Source: a bacterium SCSIO 12643 (GTDB lineage: Bacteria; Bacteroidota; Bacteroidia; Flavobacteriales_G; Salibacteraceae). Taken from it: 64,000 bases of DNA. Under the pieces are notes generated by a model. It saw only the letters and a program-made list of their open reading frames with translations, ran no database searches and was not told the DNA's origin. Shown here in pieces: positions 17,339-26,239 of this stretch (position 1 is its first letter; each line of letters starts with the position of its first letter). The position numbers were made by a program, and so were the translations under genes. The stretch spans positions 2,666,001 to 2,730,000 of the forward strand of contig CP073750.1 in NCBI GenBank assembly GCA_024398135.1. Reading direction: 5' to 3'.

Positions 17339-19486
17339 TTATTGCCCAGTAACGATCTCTACTTCACATCTTCTGTTTTGAGCAGTGTATCTTAAGATGT
17401 AACCTCCGTTAGCGTCAGTGTCTTTGATTTTCAATTGAGACTCACCGTAACCTTCGATGATCATTTGATCAGGATTTACGCCATGTTTCTTGAAGTAATC
17501 AGCAACTGTTTTTGCTCTACGTTTTGATAAACCAACGTTATAAGAAGCTGGACCCTGAGAATCTGTATGTCCAGCAATCACGATCTTTTTATTTGGATCT
17601 TGATTTAAGATTTTCGCTACTTTTTCTATATAAGCTCTATCTTCATCATTGATATTTGATTTATCAAAGTCAAAGTAAATTTCGTGAACGAATTTACCAT
17701 CTGCATTCTTAACAGGAGCTGGTAGCTCTGCCATCAATTCGTCTTTCTCCCATGGAGTTACACGAGACTCAGGATCAGTATATGCAGGACTCTCTGGAGA
17801 TAAACCTGTCACAAATGCTTCTTTACTTTGATCTCCTCTTGCAGCATTGATATCATAGAATGCGTTTGTCAATGTAGATTTTTGCTCGTAAACAAATTTG
17901 TCTCCATCTTCTTTCAACTCACAAGATAACATTTGGAAAATATCGTACTCACTACATTGTTCAGGAATACTGATGTTATAAGTATGTGTAGCGTAACCTT
18001 TTACATTTAATGATAAGATGTAATCAGTTTCAGTATTTACTTTATAGCTATAGTGTCCACCTTCTAATAAAGGATTAACTGTAGCAACAACTGAAGAATC
18101 TACATTCATCAATGTTAAGCTTGCACTGTCAATCGGATGTCCGTTTAAAGCGATGAATTTACCAGTTAAGTTGGTAGTAGGAACATCATGACAAGTCCAT
18201 ACTCTCCAAATATCATAGTCTCCTTCACCTCCCATACGGTCAGAAGCCAGGTAACCAAACTCTTCGTTGTCTCCTGTTAAACGGAAGTGGATATCATTTG
18301 CCGGTGAGTTTACAGGTACGCCCATATTTTGAACATTTCCCCAACCCGAATCAGTTTTGGTTGCTACAAAGATGTCAAAATCACCAATTGAGTTGTAGCC
18401 TTTAGACGCGAAATATAGTTTCTGACCATCGTTGCTGATAAATGGAGACCCTTCATCGTATTCCGTATTAATGCCTTTTAAGAATTTAAAGCTACTCCAG
18501 TTTCCATCAGCATCTTTAACAGACTCATAGATATCAGTACTGTTCCAACCACCACCACGATCACTGGTAATAAAGATGTGATCTTCAGCTCTGTTTATTG
18601 CGATAGAAACGATTTGATTGTCAGTGAAGAAAGTGGTGTTAATCCCATATTTTTTAGGATCTTGTAAGTTTTCAGAAACATACAATGTACCTGTTCTATA
18701 AAAGAAAAACTTAGAAAGGTCTTTACTGAAAGAAATAGATGATTCGTTATCTTCAGATTCAATGTTTTTATTTAATACAACACCATCTGCTTTAGCTCTG
18801 GGAAGCCATTTTTTGTATACCGGATCATAATTGGTATAAAAAATCTCTTCCTGACCTTTAGCTTGAAAGGTCATGTATTTAATGTTAAAAAGGTTGGCAT
18901 TGGTAGATGTGAAAACCAATGTTTTTAAATCTTCATATACCACAGGTGCATAATCCAAAAACATAGTGTTGACATCGCCCCCAAGATTTTCAACGAACAT
19001 GCCTTCGGTAGGTGAATTGGTCAAAGCTTTACCAGTGTTACACTGATCCATTCTTTGATCCATCAATTTACTTAGACCTTTTTCAATACGTACACCATCA
19101 GTGGCTTTGTATTTGTCGTAATATACTTTTGCAGAATCAAATTGACCCATGTAGTGAAAAGACTCACCTTTTAAAAGTAATACACCAGGTGTTTGGTCAG
19201 GATCCACTTTATTAAAGTAGTCCATGGATTTGTCTGCGTTAATTCTACTATTTAGAAAAGCAACTCCACAGTAGAGATTTAGTTCCTGGTCATCAGGTTT
19301 ATCCTTGAGCAATTCCAAATAGATTTGCTTGGCTTTCTCCCAGTTACCATCTTCCAAATAGAACATAGCTCTCTTCGGAGTGATTTTCTCAGGCTTTGTG
19401 CTCTGCGCAAAAGTTGAGATGCCAGACAATAGCAAAACTGCCAGCATGATTGTCGTAGAAGTAAATTTGTGCATTCCTTTTAACAT
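17339..19486 (-). CDS. porE: OmpA-family protein with TPR and beta-propeller (PorE-like, T9SS)
   Basis: About 715 residues from the ATG at 19486; the ATG at 19474 is also possible. The longer frame from 19558 is ruled out because it would begin upstream of the likely promoter. Domains in order: signal peptide (MLAVLLLSGISTFAQ), TPR repeats (MFYLEDGNWEKAKQIYLELLKD), a PD40/WD40-type propeller (about 180-440, repeats such as GSPFISNDGQKLYFASKG), a carboxypeptidase-regulatory-like domain, and a C-terminal OmpA peptidoglycan-binding domain (IYFDFDKSNINDEDRAYI ... GHTDSQGPASYN). This architecture is that of PorE, which links the type IX secretion machine to peptidoglycan; Bacteroidota carry several look-alikes, so the symbol is tentative. 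Confidence 0.85.
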   Translation of the reverse strand: MLKGMHKFTSTTIMLAVLLLSGISTFAQSTKPEKITPKRAMFYLEDGNWEKAKQIYLELLKDKPDDQELNLYCGVAFLNSRINADKSMDYFNKVDPDQTPGVLLLKGESFHYMGQFDSAKVYYDKYKATDGVRIEKGLSKLMDQRMDQCNTGKALTNSPTEGMFVENLGGDVNTMFLDYAPVVYEDLKTLVFTSTNANLFNIKYMTFQAKGQEEIFYTNYDPVYKKWLPRAKADGVVLNKNIESEDNESSISFSKDLSKFFFYRTGTLYVSENLQDPKKYGINTTFFTDNQIVSIAINRAEDHIFITSDRGGGWNSTDIYESVKDADGNWSSFKFLKGINTEYDEGSPFISNDGQKLYFASKGYNSIGDFDIFVATKTDSGWGNVQNMGVPVNSPANDIHFRLTGDNEEFGYLASDRMGGEGDYDIWRVWTCHDVPTTNLTGKFIALNGHPIDSASLTLMNVDSSVVATVNPLLEGGHYSYKVNTETDYILSLNVKGYATHTYNISIPEQCSEYDIFQMLSCELKEDGDKFVYEQKSTLTNAFYDINAARGDQSKEAFVTGLSPESPAYTDPESRVTPWEKDELMAELPAPVKNADGKFVHEIYFDFDKSNINDEDRAYIEKVAKILNQDPNKKIVIAGHTDSQGPASYNVGLSKRRAKTVADYFKKHGVNPDQMIIEGYGESQLKIKDTDANGGYILRYTAQNRRCEVEIVTGQ

Positions 19487-19532
19487 TTGGGGTTTGTTAT
19501 GCTTCAAAAATAAACATAGGTGATAGTGGACA

Positions 19533-19540
19533 CAAATATA
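19533..19540 (-). promoter_or_regulatory. -7 element for the PorE-like gene
   Basis: Minus strand TATATTTG, a full TAnnTTTG match 47 nt upstream of the ATG at 19486. It argues against the longer frame from 19558. Confidence 0.5.
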
Positions 19541-19605
19541 GCAATCAGTTTTATTCACATGAGATTATTGATAACCGCATGCGAATAAAACTTTGATTAA
19601 GTGGG

Positions 19606-20946
19606 CTATAGTTCCCTGTTTGGATCGAAAGATTCCAGATAATCTGCTACGCGTCTTACGAACATTCCGCCAAGCGCTCCATCGATTACACGGTGGTCAT
19701 AAGCGTGTGATAAGAACATTTTGTGACGGATGCCAATAAAGTCACCATCAGGAGTTTCAATCACAGAAGGCATCTTACGAATGGCTCCAACTGCCATAAT
19801 GGCAACCTGTGGTTGGTTGATTACAGGAGTCCCCATAACATTACCGAAAGTACCCACATTGGTTACGGTATATGTTCCTCCTGCGATGTCGTCTGGAGAT
19901 AATTTGTTGTCTCTGGCCTTTGTGGCTAAACCATTAACTTGTTTAGCAAGACCTGTAAGATTGTAATTGTCAGCATTGTGAATTACAGGAACGATTAGGT
20001 TTCCACTTGGTAAGGCAGTTGCCATTCCCAGGTTAATATCGTTCTTTTTAATGATGTAATCACCTTGAACTTCAACATTTACTAATGGGAAGTCTTTGAT
20101 TGCTTTTACAATAGCTTCCATAATGATAGGAGTGAATGTTAGTTTCTCTCCTTCACGTTCGAAGAATTTATTCTTCACTTTGTTTCTCCAGTTCACGATA
20201 TTGGTCACATCTGCTTCAACGTATGAAGTAACGTGTGGAGAAGTATGTTTGGAATTAACCATATGCTTCGCGATAAGCTTACGCATACGATCCATTTCAA
20301 TAATTTCTACATTTCCACCAAAATCATTTGGATTCGGAGCGCCTTGTGGTACCGGAGCCGCTTTTGGTTGAGAAACAGGAGCAGTTGCAGCCGCTGGAGC
20401 TGCTGCTGGTGCAGTTGAAGCTGCCGTTTGACGTCCGTTGTTGATGTAGTTTAAAATATCTTTTTTAGTTACTCTGTTGTTAGAACCAGTTCCTTGAATA
20501 GATTCCAATTCTTGAAGAGAAACACCTTCTTCTTTAGCAATGTTTTTAACTAAAGGAGAGTAGAAGTTGTCACTTGATGAAAAATCAACATTTGCAGTTG
20601 GAGCTGCCGCAGGAGCTGCATTAGTAACTGCTACCGGTGCTGGAGCTGAAGTTTCTGCGACCGCTGGTGCAGCTGCTGTTTCTTCTGCAGGAACATCTGA
20701 ATCACCTTCTCCGGAAATAATTGCAATAACATCCCCAACTTGAGGTACCGCACCTTCTTCGAATAATATTTTGGTAATCACCCCGTCTGCAGGTGAAGGA
20801 ACTTCAGAATCTACTTTATCTGTTGCGATTTCTACAATTGACTCTTCTGCTTCAACTGTATCCCCAACAGCTTTTAACCATGTTGTAATTGTTGCCTCTG
20901 CAACACTTTCTCCCATTTTAGGAAGTTTGACTTCTATTTGTCCCAT
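19606..20946 (-). CDS. 2-oxo acid dehydrogenase E2 (dihydrolipoamide acyltransferase)
   Basis: 446 residues. One N-terminal lipoyl domain (KLPKMGESVAEATI; lipoyl Lys44 in ATDKV), an Ala/Pro-rich swinging linker, a peripheral subunit-binding domain (SPLVKNIAKEEGVSLQELESI), a second Ala/Pro linker, and the catalytic domain ending in HAYDHRVIDGALGG with the active His and Asp. The single lipoyl domain and the VAEATI start fit the branched-chain or 2-oxoglutarate type more than pyruvate E2. E1 and E3 genes are not adjacent, so substrate assignment is open. Confidence 0.93.
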   Translation of the reverse strand: MGQIEVKLPKMGESVAEATITTWLKAVGDTVEAEESIVEIATDKVDSEVPSPADGVITKILFEEGAVPQVGDVIAIISGEGDSDVPAEETAAAPAVAETSAPAPVAVTNAAPAAAPTANVDFSSSDNFYSPLVKNIAKEEGVSLQELESIQGTGSNNRVTKKDILNYINNGRQTAASTAPAAAPAAATAPVSQPKAAPVPQGAPNPNDFGGNVEIIEMDRMRKLIAKHMVNSKHTSPHVTSYVEADVTNIVNWRNKVKNKFFEREGEKLTFTPIIMEAIVKAIKDFPLVNVEVQGDYIIKKNDINLGMATALPSGNLIVPVIHNADNYNLTGLAKQVNGLATKARDNKLSPDDIAGGTYTVTNVGTFGNVMGTPVINQPQVAIMAVGAIRKMPSVIETPDGDFIGIRHKMFLSHAYDHRVIDGALGGMFVRRVADYLESFDPNREL

Positions 20947-20968
20947 AGTTGTTGATTTTTAAGGACTG

Positions 20969-20976
20969 CAAAAATA
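20969..20976 (-). promoter_or_regulatory. Candidate -7 element for the E2 gene
   Basis: Minus strand TATTTTTG, a full TAnnTTTG match 23 nt before the ATG at 20946. Confidence 0.45.
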
Positions 20977-21044
20977 CACTAAAAATTGATTGTATTAATT
21001 GGAATGAGCCAAATTATCCATTGTTATTTTACTGAAATGTAGAG

Positions 21045-23012
21045 CTAATTATCTAGATTGTGTCTTTGTTGCCAAATTATTGAGAGGTCAAGGAGTGGGT
21101 CGTATTTTTTAGCATAGCTCAAATTAAGATTCTCAAAAAAGTCTTTTGGTTTGTTTTGACCTTTGTATGCCATCCCTAAATGAAGCACTGTAGGTTTTAT
21201 GGATTGAGACAGTGACTGATGGTCGTCTATAGGTGAAAAGCCTACCCAGGTTTTTTGTCCAATCAAAACCTGAAATAAATTTCGTAAAAAGTCTTTTACA
21301 GATTTTTGAATGAAAATCAGAATAGGTGAACCTACAAGAAGAATAAGCGAAATGAAAATATCAAAGAAACGTTTGTTGTTTTTGCTTTCTTCTTTCAAAA
21401 ATGTATTGGTGGTATGAATGGATAAAATCTCGCCAGAAGTATTTATGGATTGACTTCCAATAATAAAAGTGCTTTCGGGTGGTGCGATTTTTAATTCAAT
21501 TTGTGGATTTTCCTGAATCATCATTTCATTTATAATGGAGCCGGAATCCATATCTTCTCCGCAATAAATGATTTGATTGATATTAAATATTTTTAGAGCA
21601 TCTGGTAATTGGCCCAGATTTGCTATAAAATGATCGGAAGTGTTTTTGAAGTTATAACTTGGATAAACTTCAAGAATCATTTCGGGAACGTTAGTTGTTT
21701 TTTGCAGAAGCTTTTTAACGCGTTCAATCCCTCCTGATTTGCCTACAATGGCCATTCTGATATCTTGCTGGGTTTTAAATAAAATGGCTTTGAAATTAAG
21801 TTGATTCAGAACGGTACGGTAAAGTACGATGTTGATTGCAGAGAACAATGCACCCATAAAAATAACCACTCTGGAAAACCGGTATGCTTCGTCTAAAAGA
21901 CCATAAAGTAATAACCCGGTAATACCACCCCATAAAACCCCCTTTAGAATTCGGTTGATGAATGGACTGGAATTGTAGCCATTATTCACATAAATTGAAA
22001 TTAGGAAAATGACTCCATAACTTGGAAATAGCCATTTTAAAATTTGTTCGGGATAAATGATATCAGTAAAACTACTGTACACATTTGAGGTGAGAAACAA
22101 CGTTGATACGATAATTAAGAAGTCCAGAATGGGTAGGATCGACTTTTCTAAAAACCTTCTGGTTAAAGCAATTCCAGCTCTAAAATAAATCGCCATTCGA
22201 ATTAAAATCTCGAATACATTGGCGTTGGATTTTGAAAAATGCTTTTTCGCAAAAATGATCATGGCATTGTAAAACACCAATACATAATTGACACTACTTT
22301 TCTTCGTGCTTTCTCCTTTATAATGGATAATTCTGGTTTCCGGGAAATAATAATTGTCATAACCACCTAATCGGATACGCCAGGAAAGATCAATGTCTTC
22401 ACCATACATAAAGAAGTCTTCGTCCAAAAGTCCAACCTTATCAAGAACGGAGTTACGCATCATCATAAATGCACCAGCCAGAATATCTACTTTGTGTGTT
22501 TCGTTTTTATCTAAATGTCCCAGGTGATACTGTCCAAAGGTTTTTGATTTCGGGAATAGGGCAGAAAGTCCAAAGATCTTATAAAAGGCAACCATCGGAG
22601 TGGGTAAACCGCGTTTGCTTTCTGCTAAGAACTGGCCTTTGCCATCCACCATTTTTACACCCAGTCCACCTGCATTTGGATGTTGATCCATAAAATCTAT
22701 ACACTTTTTAAAAGTGTCTTCTTCGACCAGAGTATCCGGATTGAGCAATAGCACATAATCCGCTTTCGAAATTCGAATGGCTTGATTATTTGCAGATGAG
22801 AAACCTTTATTGTCTTTATTGGCAATGATCTGAACTTCAGGGAACAATCTTTTGGTCATTTCTACAGAACCATCGGATGAGTTGTTGTCTACAACGATGG
22901 TTTCAATTGGAGCTAATTGAGCCGCCTTTCTCACTGAGTGAAGACACTGCGCTAAAAAATACTCTACATTGTAGTTGACAATTATGACTGTTAACCTTGG
23001 TTTCTCCTGCAT
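21045..23012 (-). CDS. GT2 glycosyltransferase fused to a degenerate sugar-1-P transferase-like half
   Basis: 655 residues. Residues 1-250 are a GT-A family 2 glycosyltransferase (VIIVNYNVEYF, VVDNNSSDGS, NKGFSSANNQAI, metal site LLLNPDT at 91-94, GEDIDLSWR at 204-212), similar to rhamnosyl- or WbbL-like transferases. After about five membrane helices (290-400) comes a CoA-binding-like domain (IRMAIVGKSGG) and then KRFFDIFISLILL at 547 and VLIGQKTWVGFSP near 582. The last two resemble the anchor helix and the GDMSxVGPRP motif of WbaP/WcaJ phosphoglycosyl transferases, but the central catalytic Asp-Glu region is missing. It likely adds a sugar to a polyprenyl-linked glycan at the inner membrane. 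It lies 16 nt after recR. Confidence 0.85.
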   Translation of the reverse strand: MQEKPRLTVIIVNYNVEYFLAQCLHSVRKAAQLAPIETIVVDNNSSDGSVEMTKRLFPEVQIIANKDNKGFSSANNQAIRISKADYVLLLNPDTLVEEDTFKKCIDFMDQHPNAGGLGVKMVDGKGQFLAESKRGLPTPMVAFYKIFGLSALFPKSKTFGQYHLGHLDKNETHKVDILAGAFMMMRNSVLDKVGLLDEDFFMYGEDIDLSWRIRLGGYDNYYFPETRIIHYKGESTKKSSVNYVLVFYNAMIIFAKKHFSKSNANVFEILIRMAIYFRAGIALTRRFLEKSILPILDFLIIVSTLFLTSNVYSSFTDIIYPEQILKWLFPSYGVIFLISIYVNNGYNSSPFINRILKGVLWGGITGLLLYGLLDEAYRFSRVVIFMGALFSAINIVLYRTVLNQLNFKAILFKTQQDIRMAIVGKSGGIERVKKLLQKTTNVPEMILEVYPSYNFKNTSDHFIANLGQLPDALKIFNINQIIYCGEDMDSGSIINEMMIQENPQIELKIAPPESTFIIGSQSINTSGEILSIHTTNTFLKEESKNNKRFFDIFISLILLVGSPILIFIQKSVKDFLRNLFQVLIGQKTWVGFSPIDDHQSLSQSIKPTVLHLGMAYKGQNKPKDFFENLNLSYAKKYDPLLDLSIIWQQRHNLDN

Positions 23013-23028
23013 CCTAAATCAATCTAAA

Positions 23029-23646
23029 CTATAAGGAATTGTCATATGGCGTTCTGTGCAATAAAGAACGACCCAATGTGATTTCATCCGTGTACTCCAA
23101 TTCATCTCCAATTGGAATACCTCGTGCGATTACGGTAGTTTTTACATCCAGGTTCATTAATCTCCTATAAATGAAAAAACTGGTGGTATCACCTTCCATA
23201 GTTGAATTTAAAGCGAAAATAACTTCTTTGATACCTTCCTGTTCCACACGTTGAACTAAAGAATCAATATTTAAGTCACTGGGGCCAATACCGTCTACCG
23301 GAGATATATGACCACCTAAAACGTGATAAGTGCCGAAGTATTGCTGCGTGTTTTCAATAGCAATGATGTCCCTCAAATCCTCAACCACACAAATAGTTTT
23401 GTGCTCTTCTCGTTTTAGATTTCCACAGATATCACATATGGGTGTTTCAGAAATATTATGGCATTTTTTACAAAAGCCAATGTCATTTCGCATGCTTACA
23501 ATGGAGTTAGCGAAATGATGAACATTATCTTTAGGTTGTCTAAGCATATGTAATGCTAGACGTAGTGCGGTTTTTCGTCCAATCCCTGGAAGTGAAGCAA
23601 ACGCTTCAACACCTTGTTGTAATAATTTCGAGGGGATATTGTTCAT
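23029..23646 (-). CDS. recR: Recombination mediator RecR
   Basis: 205 residues, full length. Order: helix-hairpin-helix (LPGIGRKTALRLALHML), C4 zinc finger (CKKCHNISETPICDIC), Toprim domain (CVVEDLRDIIAIENT, YHVLGGHISPVDGIGP) and the C-terminal EYTDEITLGRSLLHR. It works with RecF/RecO to load RecA on gapped DNA. It is followed by the glycosyltransferase gene on the same strand; there is no functional link I can see. Confidence 0.97.
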   Translation of the reverse strand: MNNIPSKLLQQGVEAFASLPGIGRKTALRLALHMLRQPKDNVHHFANSIVSMRNDIGFCKKCHNISETPICDICGNLKREEHKTICVVEDLRDIIAIENTQQYFGTYHVLGGHISPVDGIGPSDLNIDSLVQRVEQEGIKEVIFALNSTMEGDTTSFFIYRRLMNLDVKTTVIARGIPIGDELEYTDEITLGRSLLHRTPYDNSL

Positions 23647-23797
23647 GCGCCAAATTTAATATTTATACCTGCTATTTACATGTTTATTTCGAATATCCTG
23701 TATGATGCTTCTCGCAAGTGAATTATTGAGTGTGAAATGTGAATATCTCTTCCCAAAATGAGAACAAAACCTTTTGAAAATACACTTCATTTGTGGG

Positions 23798-25246
23798 ATG
23801 TCGCCAGAATTAATCATTTCAGTAATAGTCATATACTTTTTGGTATTAATGGCTGTAGCTCATTATACCAGTGAAAATAGTAATTCAGGATTCTTTATGG
23901 GGAATCGCCAGTCACCCTGGTATGTGGTCGCTTTTGGCATGATTGGAGCTTCTCTTTCTGGAGTGACATTTCTTTCTGTTCCTGGATGGGTGGCAGGAAT
24001 TAAGTTTACCTATATGCAGATGGTGTTGGGCTATTTGTTAGGATATGCTGTGATTATTACGGTCTTGTTACCCTTATATTATAGGTTGAATCTAACGTCT
24101 ATATATTCATTTTTAGGTGATCGGTTTGGAGTCAATTCGTATAAAGTTGGCGCATGGTTTTTTATGATATCCAGAGTGATTGGAGCCGCATTTAGATTGT
24201 ATTTGGTTGCTATGGTTTTTGATTTAACCATATTTCAAAAGTTGGAAATGGACGTCCCATTTGCAGTTATTGTATTGATTACAATTGGATTGATTTGGTT
24301 GTATACTTCCAAAGGTGGAATGAAAACTATTATTTGGACAGATACATTGCAAACGGCTTTTATGTTGATTGCGGTTGTGGTCACATTGTGGGTAATCGCA
24401 GATCGAATGGATTTAGGTTTAGCAGGTATGGTGCAGACGATTCACGATAGTCCGTATTCTCAAATGTTCGAATTTTCAGATTGGAAAAGTTCCCATTTCT
24501 TTTTGAAAGATTTTCTGGCTGGAGCATTCATTGCGGTAGTAATGACCGGACTGGATCAGGATATGATGCAAAAGAATTTAACTTGTAAGACGTTAGGAGA
24601 ATCACAAAAAAATATGGCGTGGTTTAGCTCCACCCTGGTCTTTGTGAACTTGATGTTCCTATCTCTAGGGGCATTGTTATACATTTTTACCGCTCATGAA
24701 GGAATCGCGATTCCTGAGAAAGGAGATGCATTATTTGCAACCATAGCCACGGATGGGCATTTGGGAATTGTAGTGGCATTATTTTTTGTTTTGGGGTTAA
24801 TTGCAGCGGCTTATTCCAGTGCGGATTCCGCATTAACTGCTTTAACGACTTCTTTTAGTGTGGATATTTTAGAGGTGCAAAAGATGAGTGAGGAACGACA
24901 GATTCAGGTGCGTAAAAATGTTCATGTTGCGATTTCGGTAGTTTTGGCGATTGTTATTATCGTATTCAAACAGTTTAATGACGATAGTGTCATTAGTGAA
25001 TTGTTTAAACTAGCAGGTTTTACCTACGGACCAATTTTAGGATTGTTTGCATATGGAATTTTTACCAAAAAAGCGATTCATGATAAGCTGGTTGTTTGGG
25101 TGGCCGTTATTGCGCCACTAGTGACTTATGTGCTGTATAAAAACTCAGCAGAATGGTTCAACGGATATAAAATCGGATTTGAACTCTTACTGATCAACGG
25201 GCTATTCACTGTTATTGGATTAATCCTGATTTCGAAAAAGAATTAA
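23798..25246 (+). CDS. Sodium:solute symporter (SSS family)
   Basis: About 482 residues from the ATG at 23798; the longer frame starts at TTG. Thirteen or so membrane helices. Family marks are the N-terminal GFFMGNRQSPWYVVAFGMIG (sodium and substrate site on helix 1), TSIYSFLGDRFG and the C-terminal signature AAAYSSADSALTALTTSFSVD. The solute cannot be read; Bacteroidota members carry sugars, myo-inositol or sialic acid. It has 4 nt of stop-codon overlap with the convergent glutaminyl cyclotransferase gene. Confidence 0.9.
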   Translation: MSPELIISVIVIYFLVLMAVAHYTSENSNSGFFMGNRQSPWYVVAFGMIGASLSGVTFLSVPGWVAGIKFTYMQMVLGYLLGYAVIITVLLPLYYRLNLTSIYSFLGDRFGVNSYKVGAWFFMISRVIGAAFRLYLVAMVFDLTIFQKLEMDVPFAVIVLITIGLIWLYTSKGGMKTIIWTDTLQTAFMLIAVVVTLWVIADRMDLGLAGMVQTIHDSPYSQMFEFSDWKSSHFFLKDFLAGAFIAVVMTGLDQDMMQKNLTCKTLGESQKNMAWFSSTLVFVNLMFLSLGALLYIFTAHEGIAIPEKGDALFATIATDGHLGIVVALFFVLGLIAAAYSSADSALTALTTSFSVDILEVQKMSEERQIQVRKNVHVAISVVLAIVIIVFKQFNDDSVISELFKLAGFTYGPILGLFAYGIFTKKAIHDKLVVWVAVIAPLVTYVLYKNSAEWFNGYKIGFELLLINGLFTVIGLILISKKN

Positions 25247-26070
25247 GGATTAAATAGATTGATCACATAGATGTTTTTCCACATTTTTCCAGTGACATAA
25301 AACTTTTTGCTTTCGGGGTGATATGCAATTCCATTAGTTTCTAACGCCTGATCTCCAATTCGATCTTCTTCTAATTTAAGATCAGTCAAATCAATTTTAG
25401 CCATTACTTTTCCGTTATCCATATCGATTTTAATGACCCAATCGGTTGTGTAAACATTGGCATAAATAAAACCATCCACGTATTCTAATTCATTCAGATA
25501 ATTTACCGGACGACCATTATCAAATACTCTTAAAGTGGCAGTTTTCTCCAATGTGTTCGGGTCTATGAAATGCAAATCAGGGGAGCCGTCACTCATGATC
25601 AGAGATTCCCCATCTGTAGTAAGTCCCCAGCCTTCACGTGTCGGGATTTGGAACGTACGTAATTGTTTACGGGAATTAAAATCATAAACAAATCCTTCAC
25701 GACTTTTGTAGGTGAGCTGATATACTTTATCGTTTAATATGGTAATACCTTCACCAAAGTACTTTTTAGGAAGTTGATTGTGAACGTCAATTTCTCCGGT
25801 ACTAAAATCGACTGATCCGTATACCGAAACTGTTGAAGGTAAATTTTGAGGTGAACCCGTGCTTTCAAATAGTTGATCATTATAAAACAGAAAGCCCTCT
25901 GTAAATGAATTGGTAGAATGCGGTATTTTCTGATCCACAGAATACTTTAAGGTTGGAGTAGGTAGCTTTTTGGGGCGTTTTACCTTTTTACTTTTAGGAG
26001 GTGTAGACTCTCCGCAAGCAGAAAAAACGAATATGGAGCAAACCAAAATTATGGCTGGTAATGATCTCAT
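25243..26070 (-). CDS. Glutaminyl-peptide cyclotransferase, lipoprotein
   Basis: 275 residues from the ATG at 26070, which gives a clean lipoprotein signal (MRSLPAIILVCSIFVFSAC). The upstream-extended frame from 26154 would overlap the riboswitch promoter and is rejected. The body is the five-bladed propeller of the bacterial glutamine cyclotransferase family: HSTNSFTEGFLFYNDQLFESTG, YGEGITILNDKVYQLTYK-like blades, and ETNGIAYHPESKKFYVTGKMW. It converts N-terminal Gln of exported proteins to pyroglutamate. Many T9SS cargo proteins in this phylum carry this modification, so a periplasmic role before secretion is plausible. Confidence 0.92.
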   Translation of the reverse strand: MRSLPAIILVCSIFVFSACGESTPPKSKKVKRPKKLPTPTLKYSVDQKIPHSTNSFTEGFLFYNDQLFESTGSPQNLPSTVSVYGSVDFSTGEIDVHNQLPKKYFGEGITILNDKVYQLTYKSREGFVYDFNSRKQLRTFQIPTREGWGLTTDGESLIMSDGSPDLHFIDPNTLEKTATLRVFDNGRPVNYLNELEYVDGFIYANVYTTDWVIKIDMDNGKVMAKIDLTDLKLEEDRIGDQALETNGIAYHPESKKFYVTGKMWKNIYVINLFNP

Positions 26071-26125
26071 GGTTTTGAATATTTCGAGCGCAAAATAATG
26101 ATAAAATAGGTCAGAATTAAGATTC

Positions 26126-26157
26126 TTGAAATGGGATATAAATTTTTCATACATTTG
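26126..26157 (+). promoter_or_regulatory. Promoter of the fluoride riboswitch operon
   Basis: -33 TTG at 26126-26128, then 21 nt, then a perfect -7 TACATTTG at 26150-26157. Transcription would start at about 26163-26165, a few bases before the riboswitch aptamer. Confidence 0.7.
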
Positions 26158-26167
26158 CGTCCAGTTT

Positions 26168-26218
26168 GTGGTAATGATATCTGCCCTAAAGTGCCGAATT
26201 GGCTGATGATGTCTACAG
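26168..26218 (+). promoter_or_regulatory. Fluoride riboswitch (crcB motif)
   Basis: About 51 nt aligning end to end with known fluoride aptamers (Thermotoga, P. syringae). P1 pairs GG (26170-26171) with the CC around 26184-26186. GATAT (26176-26180) pairs with ATGTC (26209-26213), replacing the GGCAT/ATGCC of other species by compensatory change. GCC (26193-26195) pairs with GGC (26201-26203). The diagnostic GGCTGATGATGTCTACAG tail (26201-26218) is present. It senses fluoride and turns on the downstream gene. A small AAGTT/AACTT hairpin follows close to the start codon. Confidence 0.9.
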
Positions 26219-26239
26219 GAAAGTTAAAAACTTAAGTAG

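Noticed and set aside
26071-26154. N-terminal extension of the glutaminyl cyclotransferase
   Set aside because: It would begin inside the -7 element of the riboswitch promoter and would hide the lipoprotein signal that starts at 26070.
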